Assembly: GCA_006218025.1 (NCBI GenBank)
Contig: VBWA01000005.1
Span: 1-64,000, forward strand
DNA from: Rhodocyclaceae bacterium
GTDB taxonomy: Bacteria > Pseudomonadota > Gammaproteobacteria > Burkholderiales > Rhodocyclaceae
DNA length: 64,000 nt
Direction: 5' to 3'
The translations under genes were made by a program, and so were the position numbers. The stretch's first letter is position 1, and the number at the start of each line of letters is the position of its first letter. The notes below the pieces were generated by a model. It was not told the DNA's origin, ran no database searches, and saw nothing but the letters and a program-made list of their open reading frames with translations. Shown in pieces: positions 46,072 through 54,503 of the stretch.

Positions 46072-48747
46072 ATGAAGAAGGCAGACTTCTGGAAGAGTGA
46101 CTGGTTCTTCGGTGTTGTGGTCAGCGTCGTCGTGCTGATCCTCGGCAATGGCGAGTTGTTGCAGGGCCTGGAGCGCAAGGCCTATGACATGGGTGTGGCG
46201 GCCGCTTCGCGCACCCCCTCGGACAAGGTCGCTGTCATCGCGATCGACAAGCCCAGCCTGGATAACATCGGTCGCTGGCCATGGTCGCGCGAGATCATGG
46301 CGGAGATGGTGGACAAACTGGCGTCCGCCAAAGCCAAGGTGATTGCCACCACCGTGTTCTACTCCGAGCCGCAGCGCGATCAGGGTTTGGCCTATATCAA
46401 CAAGCTGATTGAAACCTGCGGTGTGAGCTTGCCGTCTGTGGTGGCCGTCGCCGCGACACCGGCAGCGCCTCCGGCACCCGTGGCTGGCGCCGCCGCAGTT
46501 CCCGCTGCTGCCCCCGCACCGGCCGAAGTCGCACCGCCCGCGCCTCCCACGCCTTCATCCTGCCCGCAGATCGAGTCGATACTGCTCGAGGCAGACCAGA
46601 AGCTGAATACCGACCGCCGCCTGGCCGACGCTTTCGCCAAGGCAGGCAACATTGCGTTGCCGATGCTGTTCGTGCTGGGAGAGCCGCGCGGACGGCCGGA
46701 CAAGGATCTGCCCGATTACGTGAAGAAGAATGCGGTGAAGCTCACCGGCGCCGAAGACGCGCCGCCCTGGCCGACGCTCGGCGTCGATGCCGGCGTGATC
46801 GAGCCGCTGGGCAAGGTGGCGACCGCCATTGGCCACCTCAACGTAACTCCGGACGTGGATGGTGCGATCCGTACCGAGCCCCTGGTGCTGGCTCACTTCG
46901 ATCAGGCCTATCCCTCCCTGTCCCTGCTGGTGGCGGCGAAGAGTCACAACCTGGCCGTGGCGGACATACAGGTGACTGCCGGAAGCTCGGTCAAGCTCGG
47001 CAAGCTCAAGATCGGCACCGATAACGATACGCGGATGCTGACCTTCTACTACAAGGATCGCGAGGGAGGTCAGCCGGCCTTCCAGGTCGATTCCTTCTTC
47101 GACGTCAAGAGCGGCAAGATTCCCTACGAAAAGTACCGCGACAAGATCGTCCTTATCGGGCCCACCTCACCTTCGGTGGGTAGCGTGTTTGTCACCCCAA
47201 TCAGCCCGGCCATGCCTGCCGTGCTGATGCAGGCCCATGCGGTATCCAGTCTGCTATCAGAGCACTTCTTCGTCGCACCGACCTGGGGCATCTGGGTCGA
47301 AAGGCTGGTGTTGCTGCTGATCGCGGCCTACCTCATCGGCGTGCTGCCGAGGATCAAGGCCGGCATGGCCGCAGGGATTACCGCGGGCCTGCTGATGGCA
47401 TTGATCGCTGTTCATTTTGTGCTGATGACGACGCAACTGATGTGGATTCAGTTGATGGTGCCGGCGACTCTGCTGCTGGTCGGTCATTTGCTGCTGACCA
47501 CGAAGCGCTTTCTGGTTTCCGAACGCGGCAAGGAAAAGTCCGATGCCGATTCGGCCGAATCCAACCGCATGCTGGGTCTCGCCTTCCAGGGCCAGGGCCA
47601 ACTCGACATGGCCTTCGACAAGTTCCGCAAGTGCCCGATGGACGACCAGTTGATGGAAAACATGTACAACCTGGCGCTCGATTTCGAACGCAAACGCCAG
47701 TTCAACAAGGCTGAGGCGGTGTTCCGCTACATCTTCGATTTCAACCCGAAGTTCCGCGACATCGAGTCTCGTGTGAATCGGGCCAAGCAGTTGTCGGAAA
47801 CCGTGATTCTCGGCGGCGGCAGCGGAGGGCGCAGCAATGCCAGCCTGATAGATACTGCAGGCAATGTGGAAAAGCCTATGCTGGGCCGCTACGAGATCGA
47901 GAAGGAGCTGGGCAAGGGGGCGATGGGTGTGGTCTATCTGGGGCGCGATCCGAAAATCAACCGCATCGTCGCGATCAAGACCATGGCGCTGTCGCAGGAG
48001 TTCGAGGCCGACGAACTGGTCGAGGTCAAGGAAAGATTCTTCCGCGAGGCCGAAACTGCCGGGCGCCTCAACCACGCCAACATCGTTACCATGTTCGATG
48101 CCGGCGAGGAGCACGACCTGGCCTACATCGCGATGGAGTTTCTGAAGGGCAAGGATCTGGTGCCCTATTCCAAGCCGGGTAATCTGATGCCTTTGCCGCG
48201 CGTCATGAGCATCGCCGCACGGGTTGCCGACGCGCTGTCCTACGCTCACGAAAACAATGTCGTGCATCGCGACATCAAGCCGGCCAACATCATGTACGAG
48301 CCTGAGTCCGACCAGGTCAAGGTGACCGACTTCGGCATCGCGCGAATCACGGATTCGTCAAAGACCAAGACCGGAATGGTGCTCGGAACGCCGAGCTACA
48401 TGTCGCCCGAGCAACTGGCCGGCAAGAAGATCGACGGCCGTTCCGACCTGTTCTCGCTGGGCGTGATGCTGTATCAGATGGCCTGCGGCAAGCTGCCTTT
48501 CGAAGGCGATTCCATGGCGCAACTGATGTTCCGCATCGCGAATGAGCCGCATCCGGACATTCGCAGCATCAATCCCGATCTGCCGGATTGCCTGCTGGCG
48601 ATCATCGACAAGGCGCTGACCAAGGATCCGGACGCGCGCTACCAGACTGGCGCGGAATTCGCGAGGGATATTCGCACCTGCATGACGATGAATAGCGACG
48701 CCGCCGGTGCCGCCGCCGACAGCTCCAGCGTCGATATCAGCATTTAA
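46072..48747 (+). CDS. CHASE2 sensor Ser/Thr (Hanks-type) protein kinase
   Basis: This 891-residue membrane protein has an N-terminal TM (about 10-30), an extracytoplasmic CHASE2 domain (about 40-395) interrupted by a Pro/Ala-rich stretch (about 125-165), three TM helices (about 405-480), a TPR-like linker (about 500-580) and a C-terminal kinase (about 604-875). The kinase is intact: glycine loop GKGAMGVV, K636, HRDIKPAN with D734, and DFG with D753. I chose the ATG at 46072; an open frame at 46021 adds 17 unlikely residues. It heads an eight-gene set with the matching phosphatase and an FHA protein. Confidence 0.9.
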   Translation: MKKADFWKSDWFFGVVVSVVVLILGNGELLQGLERKAYDMGVAAASRTPSDKVAVIAIDKPSLDNIGRWPWSREIMAEMVDKLASAKAKVIATTVFYSEPQRDQGLAYINKLIETCGVSLPSVVAVAATPAAPPAPVAGAAAVPAAAPAPAEVAPPAPPTPSSCPQIESILLEADQKLNTDRRLADAFAKAGNIALPMLFVLGEPRGRPDKDLPDYVKKNAVKLTGAEDAPPWPTLGVDAGVIEPLGKVATAIGHLNVTPDVDGAIRTEPLVLAHFDQAYPSLSLLVAAKSHNLAVADIQVTAGSSVKLGKLKIGTDNDTRMLTFYYKDREGGQPAFQVDSFFDVKSGKIPYEKYRDKIVLIGPTSPSVGSVFVTPISPAMPAVLMQAHAVSSLLSEHFFVAPTWGIWVERLVLLLIAAYLIGVLPRIKAGMAAGITAGLLMALIAVHFVLMTTQLMWIQLMVPATLLLVGHLLLTTKRFLVSERGKEKSDADSAESNRMLGLAFQGQGQLDMAFDKFRKCPMDDQLMENMYNLALDFERKRQFNKAEAVFRYIFDFNPKFRDIESRVNRAKQLSETVILGGGSGGRSNASLIDTAGNVEKPMLGRYEIEKELGKGAMGVVYLGRDPKINRIVAIKTMALSQEFEADELVEVKERFFREAETAGRLNHANIVTMFDAGEEHDLAYIAMEFLKGKDLVPYSKPGNLMPLPRVMSIAARVADALSYAHENNVVHRDIKPANIMYEPESDQVKVTDFGIARITDSSKTKTGMVLGTPSYMSPEQLAGKKIDGRSDLFSLGVMLYQMACGKLPFEGDSMAQLMFRIANEPHPDIRSINPDLPDCLLAIIDKALTKDPDARYQTGAEFARDIRTCMTMNSDAAGAAADSSSVDISI

Positions 48748-48758
48748 GGGCCCGAGCC

Positions 48759-49580
48759 ATGGATATGACTGCTGTTCTGGAGATTGTCACCCGCAGCGAT
48801 CCAGGGATGGTGCGCTCGAACAACGAAGACTCGGTCATGGCCAACCCGGTGCGCGGGTTTGCCGTGCTGGCCGACGGCATGGGCGGCTACAACGCGGGCG
48901 AGGTGGCCAGCGGCATCGCAACGTCGCTGCTTGGTACTGAACTGGAAAAAGCCTTTATCGAGCGTGAACCGAGCAGCAAGGAACCTTCGGGCAAGTCATG
49001 GGCGCATGTCGCGCTCGAGAGGGAAATGGCCCAAGTCAATGGCGCGATTTATCAGAAGGCGCAGAACGAGCCGCAGTGCGCCGGAATGGGTACGACGCTG
49101 GTGGTCGGTATCTTTCACGACAACCGTGTCACCGTCGGCCACATTGGCGATTCCCGGCTTTACCGTATGCGGGGTGAGGCGTTTCAGCAGATCACCCGCG
49201 ATCATTCGCTGCTGCAGGAGCAGATCGACGCCGGCATCATCACACTCGAGCAGGCGCGCCATTCGCAGAACAAAAATCTGGTCACCCGTGCCGTCGGTAT
49301 CGATCCTGAAGTTGAGGCAGAGATACACGATCACGAGGTACTGCCGGGCGACGTCTACCTGTTTTGTTCCGACGGCCTCAACGACATGGTTGAGGATGAT
49401 GAAATTGCCATGACTCTGGGCGCTCTCTCGGCCAATCTGGAGTTGTGTGCGATGCAATTGGTGCAGATGGCCTGCGACAACGGTGGCCGCGACAATGTTT
49501 CGGTAATCCTGGTCAAGGTGAAAGGCGAATACCCGGCCGCGCGCGGCTGGTGGGCCCGTTTCCTGACTTGGTTCAAGTAA
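48759..49580 (+). CDS. PP2C-family Ser/Thr phosphatase (Stp1-like)
   Basis: The 273-residue soluble PP2C has the metal-binding motifs in VRSNNEDSV, VLADGMGGYNAGEVAS, GHIGDSRLY, FCSDGLND and NGGRDNVSVI, all complete, so it should be an active Mn/Mg-dependent phosphatase. It lies 11 bases downstream of the kinase gene and is the obvious partner to reverse that kinase's phosphorylation. A Trp-rich C-terminus (GWWARFLTWFK) might touch the membrane. Confidence 0.93.
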   Translation: MDMTAVLEIVTRSDPGMVRSNNEDSVMANPVRGFAVLADGMGGYNAGEVASGIATSLLGTELEKAFIEREPSSKEPSGKSWAHVALEREMAQVNGAIYQKAQNEPQCAGMGTTLVVGIFHDNRVTVGHIGDSRLYRMRGEAFQQITRDHSLLQEQIDAGIITLEQARHSQNKNLVTRAVGIDPEVEAEIHDHEVLPGDVYLFCSDGLNDMVEDDEIAMTLGALSANLELCAMQLVQMACDNGGRDNVSVILVKVKGEYPAARGWWARFLTWFK

Positions 49581-49613
49581 TGCAGCGCTCAGTGACCTCG
49601 AAGGACGAAAACA

Positions 49614-50399
49614 ATGGCTAAGCTCATACTCAGCATGGAAAGCACGATGCTCAAGGAAATCCCCTTGACCAAGGAGCGCACCACGATAGGTCGCAAGCCG
49701 CACAACGATATCCAGATCGACAATCTGGCGATTTCCGGCGAGCACGCGGTGGTGATCACCATCCTCAATGATTCCTTTCTGGAAGACTTGGGCAGCACCA
49801 ACGGCACCTTCGTCAATGGTCAGTCGGTCAAGAAGCACTTCCTGCAGAACGGCGACACGATTGAACTGGGCAAGTACAAGCTGAAGTATGTCAGCGAGGT
49901 TCCACAGCAGACTTCAAGCGCGGACTTCGAGAAAACCATGATCCTGCGCCCGGGCGCCGCGCAAAAGCCTGCGACGACCCAAGCTGCTCCTGCCGCCCCC
50001 GCTGCCCCCGCTGGTCCTGCTGCTGCTCCTGCTCCTGCGGCAGCTCCGATTTTTGCCGTTCCGGCCCACATGTCTACCTCTCCGGGCATGGCCCCGCAAC
50101 AGCCGCCAGCAGCACCTGCGGTGGCCCCTGCGATGCCCCTGGGGGCAATCCAGATACTTTCCGGCGGCAATGCCGGCAAGGAGATGGAACTGACCAAGAC
50201 CCTGACCACGCTGGGCAAGCCCGGCGTCCAGGTGGCGGTCATCGCGCGTCGCCCGCACGGTTACTTCATTACCCACGTGGAAGGTGCCAACTTTCCGGTG
50301 GTCAATGGCAAGACGCTCGACACCCAGGCGCATCTGCTCGCCGACCATGACGTGCTCGAACTGGCCGGCGTCAAGATGGAGTTTTTCCTGAAGAGCTGA
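49614..50399 (+). CDS. Double FHA-domain protein
   Basis: The 261-residue protein has a canonical FHA domain (about 20-95; TTIGRKPHNDIQID, SGEHAVV and LGSTNGTFVNG) that recognises phosphothreonine, a Pro/Ala linker (about 120-175) and a weaker second FHA-like domain (about 175-258). The sequence FEKTMIL just after the first FHA has a Thr that could be a kinase target. It is 33 bases after the phosphatase gene and probably reads out the kinase's phosphorylation. Confidence 0.88.
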   Translation: MAKLILSMESTMLKEIPLTKERTTIGRKPHNDIQIDNLAISGEHAVVITILNDSFLEDLGSTNGTFVNGQSVKKHFLQNGDTIELGKYKLKYVSEVPQQTSSADFEKTMILRPGAAQKPATTQAAPAAPAAPAGPAAAPAPAAAPIFAVPAHMSTSPGMAPQQPPAAPAVAPAMPLGAIQILSGGNAGKEMELTKTLTTLGKPGVQVAVIARRPHGYFITHVEGANFPVVNGKTLDTQAHLLADHDVLELAGVKMEFFLKS

Positions 50400-50434
50400 G
50401 GCAGGAGAAGAGAAGGCGCAATCATGGAGATCTC

Positions 50435-52660
50435 TTGAAACAGTATCTTCCCCGTTACGTACTTGGATTTCTGATTCTTCTGGTTCTGCTCGGCCATTCC
50501 GCGCGCATTTATCAGATTCCCTTCATTAATCACCTGGACGCGCTCATCTATGACGTAAAAGTCCGCCTGACGATGCCGCAGGGCCTCGACGAGCGGGTGG
50601 TGATTCTCGATATCGACGAAAAGTCGCTTGCCGAACAGGGGCGATGGCCGTGGGGTCGCGACAAGTTGGCGACCTTGATGACGAAGCTGTTCGATCAGTA
50701 CGGCGTCAAGCTGGTCGGTTTCGACGTGGTCTTCGCCGAGCCTGACGAGAGCTCCGGCCTCAAGTCACTGGAGTCCCTGGCGAAGAGGGATCTGAAGGAT
50801 GTCGCGAGCTTCCAATCGACGTTGCGGGAGTTGCGGCCCCAACTCGATCACGATGCGCGCTTCGCCGCAGCACTGAAGAGTCGCCCCGTCGTTCTCGGTT
50901 ACTACTTCTCCAGCAAGGAGGGCGGTGTAAGTTCGGGCGCGGCTCCGGAGCCGGTATTCCCGGCCGGTACCTTCAGCGGCCGACGCATATCATTCACGCA
51001 GTGGGTCAGCTATGGCGGCAACCTGCCCGAATTCCAGAAGGCGGCGGCGGGTGGAGGGCATTTCAATCCCATGGTGGATCTTGACGGGACGTCGCGTCGG
51101 GTACCTTTGCTGGTCGAATACAAAGGGCAGTACTACGAGGCCCTCGCGCTGGCAATGGTGCGAAATCTTCTTGGCAACCCGCCAATTACACCGGGCTATC
51201 CGGAAAATTCGCCGGGGTCCTATGCCGGAATGGAGTGGCTGGACCTCAAGGCGGCCGGCGGCGGAGTGATGCGCATTCCGGTGGACGAGAATGCGGCGAC
51301 GCTGATTCCCTATCGCGGCTATCAGGGAAGCTTTCCCTATATCTCGATTACCGATGTGCTCAACGATCGGGTTCCCAAGGAAAAGCTCGCAGGTCGCGTC
51401 ATGGTGGTGGGCACCACGGCGCCGGGACTCATGGACTTGCGGGCGACGCCGGTGGGGGCTGCCTATCCCGGAGTCGAGATACACGCCAATCTGATCGCGG
51501 GCATGCTGGATGGCGTGGTGAAGCACAAGCCGCCTTATATTCTCGGCGCCGACGTGGTGCTGGTGCTGATTGCGGGTGCGGTGATGGCTTTCCTGTTGCC
51601 GATGCTGTCGCCGCTGCGCGCGACGGTCGTCGGCGTCATCGTGTTGCTGTTGCTGCTCAGCGTGAATTTCAGCTTCTGGCACGTCTCGAATGTCGTTCTG
51701 CCGCTGGCCAACGGCATGATCGCCGTAGTGCTTCTGTATGCGATGAACATGTCCTGGGGTTACTTCGTCGAGTCGCGAACCAAGCGCCAGCTGACCGGAT
51801 TGTTCGGCCAGTATGTGCCGCCGGAACTTGTTGAGGAGATGAGCCGCGACCCGGAGAACTACAGCATGGCCGGACGCAAGGCCGAACTCACCGTGCTGTT
51901 TTCCGATATACGCGGATTCACCACAATTTCTGAAGGGCTGGAACCGAACGAACTGGCCACCCTGATGAATCAGTATCTCGGCGCCATGACGCTGATCGTG
52001 CGCAAGCACAGGGGGACGCTGGACAAGTATATTGGCGACGCCATCATGGCATTCTGGGGTGCGCCGGTCGACGATCCCGAACACGCGAAAAATGCCGTCC
52101 GTACTGGGCTTGAAATGCATGTCGCGCTTCACGAGCTGAACAAGGACCTGGTGGCGCGCGGCTGGCCTGAACTCAAGATCGGCGTCGGCGTCAATACGGG
52201 TCCGATGACCGTCGGCGACATGGGATCGCCGGTGCGGCAGTCCTACACGGTGATGGGCGACGCGGTCAACCTCGGCTCGCGTCTCGAGGGCATTACCAAG
52301 CAGTACGGGGTCGGCATGATCGTTGGCGAAAGCACCCGCGAACTGGTGAAGAAGGAATTCGTCTTCCGCGAGCTTGATCGCGTGCGCGTCAAGGGCAAGG
52401 CAGACCCGGTCGGCATCTATGAACCGGTTGGCGAGGAGGGCAAGGTCTCGCAGGAGGACATGGACGAGATCAAGCTCTGGAACCAGGCCCTGCGTGCCTA
52501 CCGAGCCCAGGATTGGGACAAGGCGGAAGTGGCGCTGATGAATCTTCGGCGCATGAAGCCGCGCTATCTCTATGATCTGTACGTCAAGCGCGTCGAGCAC
52601 CTGCGCAAAGAGCCCCCCGGCGAGAACTGGGATGGCGTCACCATTTTTGAGACAAAATAG
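50435..52660 (+). CDS. CHASE2 sensor class III adenylate cyclase
   Basis: This 741-residue protein has an N-terminal TM, an extracytoplasmic CHASE2 domain (about 35-360), three TM helices (about 360-440) and a cyclase domain (about 480-660). The cyclase has both metal Asp residues (FSDIRGF, GDAIMAFW), the adenine-selecting Lys (DKYIGD) and the Asn/Arg of AVNLGSRLE, so cAMP synthesis is predicted. The start is TTG at 50435 behind GGAG; an ATG at 50424 opens only a four-codon frame that ends inside the TTG. Its CHASE2 shares the GRWPW pattern with the kinase, suggesting that both sense the same cue. Confidence 0.9.
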   Translation: MKQYLPRYVLGFLILLVLLGHSARIYQIPFINHLDALIYDVKVRLTMPQGLDERVVILDIDEKSLAEQGRWPWGRDKLATLMTKLFDQYGVKLVGFDVVFAEPDESSGLKSLESLAKRDLKDVASFQSTLRELRPQLDHDARFAAALKSRPVVLGYYFSSKEGGVSSGAAPEPVFPAGTFSGRRISFTQWVSYGGNLPEFQKAAAGGGHFNPMVDLDGTSRRVPLLVEYKGQYYEALALAMVRNLLGNPPITPGYPENSPGSYAGMEWLDLKAAGGGVMRIPVDENAATLIPYRGYQGSFPYISITDVLNDRVPKEKLAGRVMVVGTTAPGLMDLRATPVGAAYPGVEIHANLIAGMLDGVVKHKPPYILGADVVLVLIAGAVMAFLLPMLSPLRATVVGVIVLLLLLSVNFSFWHVSNVVLPLANGMIAVVLLYAMNMSWGYFVESRTKRQLTGLFGQYVPPELVEEMSRDPENYSMAGRKAELTVLFSDIRGFTTISEGLEPNELATLMNQYLGAMTLIVRKHRGTLDKYIGDAIMAFWGAPVDDPEHAKNAVRTGLEMHVALHELNKDLVARGWPELKIGVGVNTGPMTVGDMGSPVRQSYTVMGDAVNLGSRLEGITKQYGVGMIVGESTRELVKKEFVFRELDRVRVKGKADPVGIYEPVGEEGKVSQEDMDEIKLWNQALRAYRAQDWDKAEVALMNLRRMKPRYLYDLYVKRVEHLRKEPPGENWDGVTIFETK

Positions 52661-52665
52661 GAAAA

Positions 52666-53433
52666 ATGAAGGTACGCATCCTCGGCTGTAGCGGCGGCAT
52701 CGGTGGGCGACATCTGCGTACCACCTCGCTTTTGGTCGATAACGACATCCTGATCGATGCAGGAACAGGAGTAGGTGACTTGGCGATCGCCGAACTCGCC
52801 CAGATCGATCACGTCTTCATTACTCACTCGCACCTCGACCATCTTGCCTGCCTGCCATTCATGGTCGATACGGTCGGTGACATGCGCACTCGACCCCTGA
52901 TAGTGCATGCGACCGAGGCAACCCTTGAGATTATCCGCGCGCATGTTTTTAACTGGGCGATCTGGCCCGACTTCAGCGTGATTCCGACGCCTGAAAAACC
53001 CTTTCTGCGATTTTCGACCATACGTGTAGGCGAGGCAATAGACCTTGATGGCCGAAAGGTGATTCCGTTACCGGCGAATCACACAGTACCCGCAGTAGGC
53101 TATCAACTTGATTCTGGCCACGCTAGCCTCGTATTCACCGGCGACACCGGGCCCTGCCCCGATCTGTGGAAGCGGGTCAATGCGATCAGCAACCTCCGGT
53201 ACCTTATTATTGAATGCGCATTCTCAGATCGGGAAAAGCAACTCGCCATAGCGTCTCTGCATCTGTGCCCGAGCATGCTGCTGGAAGAACTGACAAATCT
53301 GCAGCGGGATGCCGAGGTCTTTATCACGCATCTCAAGCCCGGCCAAATTGAATTGACCATGCAGGAAATAGAAGACTCCATTGGCGAACTCCGCCCCGGG
53401 ATGTTGCAGAATAATCAGCTGTTCGAGATTTGA
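52666..53433 (+). CDS. MBL-fold hydrolase, probable class II cyclic-nucleotide phosphodiesterase
   Basis: This 255-residue MBL-fold protein has the intact THSHLDHLACLPF motif and the GDTGP and ITHLKP motifs. The order and the short length resemble class II 3',5'-cyclic-nucleotide phosphodiesterases (yeast PDE1 type). It starts only five bases after the adenylate cyclase and is followed by a cNMP-binding protein, so removing cAMP made by the cyclase is the natural reading. Other metallohydrolase substrates are not excluded. Confidence 0.8.
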   Translation: MKVRILGCSGGIGGRHLRTTSLLVDNDILIDAGTGVGDLAIAELAQIDHVFITHSHLDHLACLPFMVDTVGDMRTRPLIVHATEATLEIIRAHVFNWAIWPDFSVIPTPEKPFLRFSTIRVGEAIDLDGRKVIPLPANHTVPAVGYQLDSGHASLVFTGDTGPCPDLWKRVNAISNLRYLIIECAFSDREKQLAIASLHLCPSMLLEELTNLQRDAEVFITHLKPGQIELTMQEIEDSIGELRPGMLQNNQLFEI

Positions 53434-53435
53434 CC

Positions 53436-54503
53436 ATGGCCGATACAGTGAGCATTGATCTGCTGGCGCGCCTGCAACCTCTAATGTCACTGGGTAGCGA
53501 GGGTCTGCGCGATTTGTTGCCAATCTGCCGCATCCAGGCGTTCAGCCGCACTACTGATCCGTTTCAGGACACCAACTGGGACGGGCAGGTGGTTTATCTG
53601 GTGCGGGGTCAACTGCTGGTGAGCATGCCGGACGGTACTTCGCGTGTTCTGGTCGGCGGCCATGATCTTGCCACGGAGCCGGTGGCGCGTGTCGGGAAGA
53701 TCCCAGCGTCGAGCAAGGCTATCACCGACGTCGAAATGCTCAGCCTGGAGGAGGATACGCTCGACATCGTGGTGACATGGAACCAGCTCGTGGCTCCGAG
53801 CGAGAATGTGACGGGCGGCGCGGAACTAACCGATTGGCGAATGATGTCTGGCATGTTCGCCGTGGACAATCTTACGGTTGGCGTGTTCGCAGCGCTACCT
53901 CCGGCAAATATTCATTCGCTGCTATCCAAGTTCAATCGTGTTCCCGTCAAGCGCGGCCAGACTATTATCAGACAGGGCGATCCCGGCGATTACTACTACC
54001 TTATCGAACGAGGGCGTTGCAAGGTTTCGCGCCTTGTCGCCGGATCTCCGATACAGCTGGCGGAACTCAAGGAAGGCGATGCCTTTGGGGAGGAAGCCCT
54101 TGTGGCCGATACGGTGCGAAATGCCACCGTGACGATGAGCACTGGCGGTATGCTGTTAAGCTTGTCCAAACAGGATTTCGACCAGTTGTTGCGCGCACCT
54201 CTCCTGCAAAAGGTAACCGGCGACGAGGCCGAACGGCGGATTGCTGCCGGTGCCATCTGGATTGACGTACGTTTTCCGGCCGAATATAACAGCGACGGCT
54301 ATCCGGGCGCCATCAACATCCCGCTCAACGATATACGCCAGGCCTCGGCGGCGCTCGATCCGGCAAAGGAATACATCGTCTATTGTCAGACGGGACGTCG
54401 CAGTTCCGCCGCTGCATTTTTGCTTTCCCAGCGCGGATTTCGCGCCGCCCTGCTTGACGGCGGCATGAGGGCGCGCGCTGGTGCCATGGAGTCAGTCGAA
54501 TGA
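53436..54503 (+). CDS. Two cNMP-binding-like domains fused to rhodanese
   Basis: This 355-residue protein has a weak cyclic-nucleotide-binding-like domain (about 15-120), a good one (about 145-260; GDPGDYYYLIERGRCKVSRL and FGEEALVADTVRNATV), and a rhodanese domain (about 265-350) with the active loop VYCQTGRRSS containing Cys. The phosphate-binding cassette keeps FGE..AL and the Arg of RNATV. This looks like a cAMP effector that could act on a sulfur-transfer or phosphatase-like loop. ATG 53436 is 2 bases past the upstream stop; a TTG at 53430 is an alternative. The stop overlaps the next ATG. Confidence 0.85.
   Translation: MADTVSIDLLARLQPLMSLGSEGLRDLLPICRIQAFSRTTDPFQDTNWDGQVVYLVRGQLLVSMPDGTSRVLVGGHDLATEPVARVGKIPASSKAITDVEMLSLEEDTLDIVVTWNQLVAPSENVTGGAELTDWRMMSGMFAVDNLTVGVFAALPPANIHSLLSKFNRVPVKRGQTIIRQGDPGDYYYLIERGRCKVSRLVAGSPIQLAELKEGDAFGEEALVADTVRNATVTMSTGGMLLSLSKQDFDQLLRAPLLQKVTGDEAERRIAAGAIWIDVRFPAEYNSDGYPGAINIPLNDIRQASAALDPAKEYIVYCQTGRRSSAAAFLLSQRGFRAALLDGGMRARAGAMESVE

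Noticed and set aside
46072-52660. Type VI secretion control locus
   Set aside because: Kinase, PP2C and FHA are shared with T6SS regulation, but no tss genes, ClpV, Hcp or VgrG are present and the other genes are cAMP and pilus related.
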